From: DASSUW01 sp963740605
GTDB lineage: Bacteria; Actinomycetota; Thermoleophilia; Solirubrobacterales; Solirubrobacteraceae
Length of the DNA stretch: 64,000 nt
Direction of reading: 5' to 3'
NCBI GenBank assembly: GCA_963740605.1
Contig: CAVUFC010000017.1
Location: forward strand, 42,544 to 106,543
The notes under the pieces were generated by a model. That model worked only from the letters and a program-made list of their open reading frames with translations, made no database searches and was not told where the DNA came from. The translations under genes were made by a program, and so were the position numbers. Position 1 is the first letter of the stretch. Every line of letters begins with the position of its first letter. Positions 61,001 to 64,000 of this stretch are shown here, piece by piece.

Positions 61001-62325
61001 GCAGCGACGGCTCGGTGCGCTTCCTCGACCTCGTCACCGGCAAGGTGCGCAGAGCCTCCGGACGCCACGACGGCGCGGTGGTGGACGCCACCTTTAGCGC
61101 CGACGGCGCCTTCGCGATCACCGCCGGCCAGGACGACCGGATCATCGTCTGGGACGTCAAGCACGCGGCGGCGGGCGAGGCGCTGACAGGCCACGCCGGC
61201 GAGATCACGGGACTGGCGATCAGCCACGACAACCAGACGCTGTACAGCTCTGCCCTCGACGGCAAGTCGATCATCTGGGATCTCGGCGGCGCCCACCGCC
61301 TCGGCCGCCCGTTCGACCTCGGGCGCGGCAACCCGGGAGCGACGCCGCGCTACGCCCTCAGTCCCGACGGCCGCGTCCTCGCTGCCGGCCACCCCGACGG
61401 CACCATCACCCTGATCGACGCCCGGACGCTGGCGCCCTCCCGGCCGTTCCGGGTAGTGCGCAACGGGCCGGTCGAGGGCATGGGATTCGTGCCGCACAGC
61501 AGACTGCTCGTCGTCGGCGACACGACGGGCCTCGTCGCCCTCGTCGACAGCGACCGCCGCGAGGTCATCTGGCGTCACCGCGCCGCCGGCGGCCCGGTCT
61601 TCACGCCCAGCTTCAGCGCCGACGGTCGCCTCATGGCCACCGCGAACGACGACTTCAACGACCGCGCCGACGCTGTCGTGCGCCTGTGGAGCCTGCCCTC
61701 CGGCCGACCGGTCGGTCCTCCACTGCGCTTGCCGTGGGTCGGCGACGTGTCGCTCAGCCCCGACGGGCGCACGCTCGCCATCACCACGGGGGATCGCAAC
61801 GACAACGGGGGCGTCGAGATCGTCGACGCGGCGACGCACCGCCGCACCTCGCTGCCGGGAACCGGAACCGTGTCGGACCTCGTGCGCTTCACGCCCGACG
61901 GGCGCTTCATCATGGCCGGAAGCTGGAAGGGCTGGGCCAGGCTGTGGTCCACCAAAACCTGGAAGCCGGCCACCCGCATGTTCATCGGGCACGCCGGACG
62001 CGTGGAGTGGCAGTCCACCAGTCCGGACGGCCGCACGCTCGCCACCGGCGGCCCTGACGGCACCATCCGCCTGTGGGACCTGCGCACGCAACAGCCGTTC
62101 GGCGCGCCACTGCCCGCTCTGCCCAACCACTACGCCATCCCGCAGTTCACCCCCGACGGCGCTTACCTGTTCGCCATCACCGACGCCGGGCGCGCCTACC
62201 GCTGGGACGTGCGCCCGTCCTCGTGGGCGCGGCATGCGTGCGAAGTGGCCGGCCGCACACTCACCCCGGCCGAGTGGCAGGACGCGCTACCCGAACGCAA
62301 CTACGCGCCCGCCTGCACCCGCTGA
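58042..62325 (+). CDS. Giant AfsR-like regulator: BTAD + STAND ATPase + TM + WD40
   Basis: 1427 aa from GTG 58042 with GGAGG five bases upstream. Residues 1-95: winged-helix DNA-binding (INVLGPVEVTVDGRPVVV, STDRLVADLWGDEPP). Residues 95-240: BTAD helices. Residues about 295-640: P-loop ATPase with GIIGPSGSGKSSALKAGLL (Walker A near 340) and LVLAIDQFEELFTACRD (Walker B near 397). A hydrophobic helix at about 700-722 (LAGVAALLVLAIIAGVVAL). Residues about 790-1420: WD40-type repeats (FSPDGRTLF, IIVWDVKHA, TIRLWDLRT). Likely a ligand- or protein-sensing transcriptional switch. A membrane helix next to a DNA-binding domain is unusual. Confidence 0.9.
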   Translation: MQINVLGPVEVTVDGRPVVVSAGKPRALLALLALHEGSTLSTDRLVADLWGDEPPPTAAKMVQLCVSQLRKTLPNGDSRTEIVTRGRGYELRMGDGELDASRFERLVADGRPREALGLWRGTPLGDVADEPFAGAEIRRLEELRLSALELAIDHDLDEGRHREVVAELDTLVAEEPLRERFHAQRMLALYRCARQGDALNAYRQARAALVEAIGVEPGPELRRMQEAILRQDPALEAPTAEPSRRAEVLQQRVDASAGHAAAERAGLRVAEDELAGDVVALQVARRRSEPPRGDGAAICPFKGLASFDGDDAAFFFGRERLVAEMVARLAGAPLMGIIGPSGSGKSSALKAGLLPALAGGVLPDSDAWPLILLRPGEQPLRTLEDAADAAPPRGRLVLAIDQFEELFTACRDAPQRAAFADALVAAARNPFRRALVVIALRADFYGRCADYPELWRMLGANQVTVGPMSGDELRRAIELPGRRAGLDIESVLTDALVADVEGEPGALPLLSTSLLELWQHRDGRRLRLASYEQTGGVHGAVARLAESAYTRLDADQRQLARAILMRLAGEGEGEAAVRARVPLGEFTDEARPVLAALTDSRLLTVSEGEVEVAHEALLREWPRLRAWLEEDAHGRRLHRHLRAAAREWQAGGRDPGELYRGARLASALDWAAHHDPELNATERGFLARSRSASERAQRRLRMVLAGVAALLVLAIIAGVVALDQRGNAREEAVAAAAQRLGAQALAEDDLDRSLLLARQGVALDDSLQTRSNLLAALLKSPAASGVLRGDGDGLISLDLSPDERTLAFIDIDGTVTFMNTRTRRPIGPPATVPGQAPCIVVAEVRLDHVQFSPDGSRLAVGGCKPVILDARAHRVLARLRVGDGFIYALRFSPDGRTLFAVIAHPGRATTVRRFDARSGRPLGHARPVGSGVGTLMLTSDGRRAVTTFEGGPTVIRDARSLRPVQREPVGAETAALNPDDRTMLVGGSDGSVRFLDLVTGKVRRASGRHDGAVVDATFSADGAFAITAGQDDRIIVWDVKHAAAGEALTGHAGEITGLAISHDNQTLYSSALDGKSIIWDLGGAHRLGRPFDLGRGNPGATPRYALSPDGRVLAAGHPDGTITLIDARTLAPSRPFRVVRNGPVEGMGFVPHSRLLVVGDTTGLVALVDSDRREVIWRHRAAGGPVFTPSFSADGRLMATANDDFNDRADAVVRLWSLPSGRPVGPPLRLPWVGDVSLSPDGRTLAITTGDRNDNGGVEIVDAATHRRTSLPGTGTVSDLVRFTPDGRFIMAGSWKGWARLWSTKTWKPATRMFIGHAGRVEWQSTSPDGRTLATGGPDGTIRLWDLRTQQPFGAPLPALPNHYAIPQFTPDGAYLFAITDAGRAYRWDVRPSSWARHACEVAGRTLTPAEWQDALPERNYAPACTR

Positions 62326-62608
62326 CACGCCGGCACGCGCACGGCGCGACCGCGCCGGATGCGCTCACCCACCCCATGACGCGCGCGGAACGAACGCCCG
62401 CCGCCCAAATCAACGCTCAGGCCGGTGCGCGACAACGCGCGCGGCGATCGGCCCGACTCCCAACTTGGTGCTTAAGCGAGCGCCTCCGCACTGGCCGCAG
62501 GCACTCGCCTCGGACGGGACGCGAGCGTCTGGACCGAAGGCGGACCGGCGCTCGCTTCGTCAGAGCGGAGCGGAAGCGCCGCGTGACGCTCCCGCTGCCC
62601 TGGCCCGT
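62326..62608. other. Intergenic gap after the giant regulator
   Basis: No gene seen. A GC-rich inverted repeat (CGGCGCG-AC-CGCGCCG, 62342-62357) could act as terminator for the regulator gene. Confidence 0.4.
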
Positions 62609-63112
62609 TCAGAGCCGGAGTCCGGCGCTGGCGGACATCATCGGCGCGCGGCGCGTGCGCACGGCCGTGATGATCTCCTCGGGATCGATCCCTTGGAGAT
62701 AGATCGAGGTTGTGCCGAGATTGGCGTGCCCGAGCTGGCGCTGGATGATGTTCAGCGGCACGCCCTCGCGGGCGAGCTCGATCGCGTGCGCGTGGCGCAG
62801 CTGGTGCGGCGCGAACCTGCGCCTGACGCCCGCCTCGGCCGCGAGGCGCCGGAACTCGCCGCGGACAGCAGCGCCTGACCACGGCCGCCCGCGCGTCGGG
62901 CCGTCGATGATGCAGAACAGCGGCCCGACCGGCAGCTGGGCCCGTGCGCTCAGCCACGGCCGGAGCTGTTCCCAGCCCACTCGTCGATGCCGACCTCGCG
63001 ACGGCGCCCGCCCTTGCCGTTGCGCACCAGCAGCGATCCGCCCCGGTGGTCGAGGTCGTGCTCGGCCAGCGCGAGCGCTTCCTGGACGCGCAGGCTCAGG
63101 CCGAGCCCGGTG
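62609..63112 (-). pseudogene. Tyrosine recombinase (phage-type integrase) C-terminal remnant with frameshift
   Basis: Minus strand. The first part (63112 down to about 62970) reads LRVQEALALAEHDLDH then LLVRNGKGGRRREVGIDEWA, with the catalytic Arg and Lys. At about 62972 one base seems to be lost, and the frame continues as WEQLRPWLSARAQLPVG, FAPHQLRHAHAIELARE, IQRQLGHANLGTTSIYLQG with H-x-x-R, H and the nucleophile Tyr. The stop is at 62609. The N-terminal DNA-binding domain is absent; the remnant starts inside the end of the neighbouring hydrolase gene. It is not functional as it stands. Confidence 0.75.
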
Positions 63113-63905
63113 GGTGAGCGCGGCAGAAGTTGCGTATCGCCTCGTTGACCTGTTCGGGTCGCTCGAGCTGGCTGACGTGTCCCGCGCCGGGAATCACGAC
63201 GAGCTCGGTCTCCGGGATCGTGTCCTGGAACTGGCGCCCGACGGTGAGCGGCGAGCGGGCGTCGAGCTCGCCCCAGATCAGCAGGGTCGGCACCGCGATC
63301 CGGGGCAGCAGGTCGCGTTGGTCGGCCTCGGCCATCAACGAGAGCTGCGTCTTGAGGCTCTCGGGACGAACGTCGGCCGCGATCTCCTCGAGCAGGGGGA
63401 CGAACTCGGCGGGCGGGTCGCCAGCGAATAGTCCCGGCAGGGTGGGGTCGAACTCCTCGGAGGGTGTCGCGAGCATCTGGCGCACGCTCTCGACCCGTGC
63501 AGCCACCTCGTCTGCGGGCAACGAGCCCTTCCAGCCCGCGTAGGCGCCGATCAGGATCAGCGTCGCGACGAGCCCGGGATGGTGGCGATAGAGCTCCTGG
63601 ACCACGGTGCTTCCCCAGGAGAGGCCCGCGACGTGCGCGGGCCCGAGACCGACCGCCTCGATCACCGCCGCGAGGCAACTCGCGTAGTCGGCAAGACCAA
63701 AGTCGGCGGGCACATCGGAGGAGCGGCCCGCCCCCGGCTCGTCCCAGGCCACGACCGTGAACTCGTCAGCCAGGGCGACCAGCTGCGGACGCCACACCCT
63801 GCCGTCCTCGGCGGCGCCGTGAACAAATACCAGCGGCGGACCTTGACCGACGCGTTCATAGGCGATCTCAAGCCCACCGGTCTGGATGACTTCCACGGCC
63901 CGCAA
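63096..63905 (-). CDS. Alpha/beta-fold hydrolase
   Basis: 269 aa from ATG 63905; GTG 63896 is an alternative. Markers: PLVFVHGAAEDGRVW, AWDEPGAGRSSD, nucleophile serine in VAGLSWGSTVVQELY, acid in TLLIWGELDARSPLTV, histidine in VVIPGAGHVSQLERPEQV. Soluble single-domain enzyme, similar to esterases and haloacid/lactone-type hydrolases. Its 3' end overlaps the recombinase remnant by about 17 bp, so the last residues (RAHPPGSA) may be altered. Upstream, 63906-64000 shows no gene. Confidence 0.88.
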   Translation of the reverse strand: MRAVEVIQTGGLEIAYERVGQGPPLVFVHGAAEDGRVWRPQLVALADEFTVVAWDEPGAGRSSDVPADFGLADYASCLAAVIEAVGLGPAHVAGLSWGSTVVQELYRHHPGLVATLILIGAYAGWKGSLPADEVAARVESVRQMLATPSEEFDPTLPGLFAGDPPAEFVPLLEEIAADVRPESLKTQLSLMAEADQRDLLPRIAVPTLLIWGELDARSPLTVGRQFQDTIPETELVVIPGAGHVSQLERPEQVNEAIRNFCRAHPPGSA

Positions 63906-64000
63906 CCTACCGGCCGTCGGGCCGGATCACAGCCACCGAGCGCCGCCGCGTCACCTCCGATGCAGGCGTCTCAACTCGGTGGTCGAGAGCTCTCGCATGG

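Overview
The window is GC-rich DNA with strong codon-position bias, dense ATGA/TGATG start-stop overlaps and many secreted or multidomain regulatory proteins. This fits a free-living actinobacterium. DUF5995, DUF6458, DUF4239 and long BTAD-ATPase regulators point towards class Thermoleophilia (Solirubrobacter/Conexibacter-like). That placement is inferred from gene content, not from a marker gene.

Layout. 0-9.3 kb: a vanadium-haloperoxidase-type enzyme, a duplicated DUF4239 scrap joined to an IS3 remnant, a convergent response-regulator/histidine-kinase pair, an exported alpha/beta hydrolase, a lipoprotein, and a broken Ser/Thr kinase gene next to an IS110 scrap. 9.5-16.7 kb: exported proteins (a large BNR/sialidase-fold protein, an RTX-like calcium-binding protein, a membrane protein with InlB-like repeats), an IS3 remnant and a decayed tRNA-His-like 3' half. 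16.7-19.4 kb: an apparently intact IS110-family element and a RibD/DHFR-like reductase.

20.1-43.0 kb holds the main feature, a type II (aromatic) polyketide cluster of the whiE/spore-pigment kind. The right arm, on +, encodes an AcpS-type phosphopantetheinyl transferase, cupin, KS-alpha, chain-length factor, ACP and aromatase/cyclase; then a universal stress protein, an ABM monooxygenase, a malonyl-CoA:ACP transacylase, an acyl-CoA carboxylase carboxyltransferase and a small protein. A TcmI-like cyclase lies on - after a shared terminator. The left arm, on -, is a tightly coupled tailoring operon led by an ECF-type sigma factor: an SDR-SchA/CurD fusion, an amidohydrolase, SchA/CurD, a dehydrogenase-SnoaL fusion, a FAD monooxygenase, two DUF1772-like membrane proteins and an NmrA-like reductase. 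A MarR regulator, an MFS exporter and an isochorismatase-like protein follow. A DUF5995 gene and a BTAD-ATPase activator sit between the arms. The cluster appears able to make its extender unit, load and activate its ACP, build and cyclise the chain, oxidise it and export the product.

43-51 kb is a decayed accessory region: a PP2C-like phosphatase, a gene with two compensating frameshifts, a truncated epimerase, a GGDEF scrap, an orphan antitoxin operator, the intact DUF4239 gene and a complete IS1182 element with a 4-bp target duplication. Two direct repeats of a tRNA-Pro-like 3' end, at 50.92 and 55.71 kb, bracket a 4.8-kb cargo block (VapBC-type toxin-antitoxin, MarR/SRPBCC pair, HD-GYP-LuxR regulator, alpha/beta hydrolase). 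56-64 kb: a second vanadium-haloperoxidase-type enzyme, a repeat protein, a giant BTAD-ATPase-WD40 regulator with a predicted membrane segment, a frameshifted tyrosine recombinase remnant and an alpha/beta hydrolase. No CRISPR array, rRNA gene or complete tRNA gene was found.
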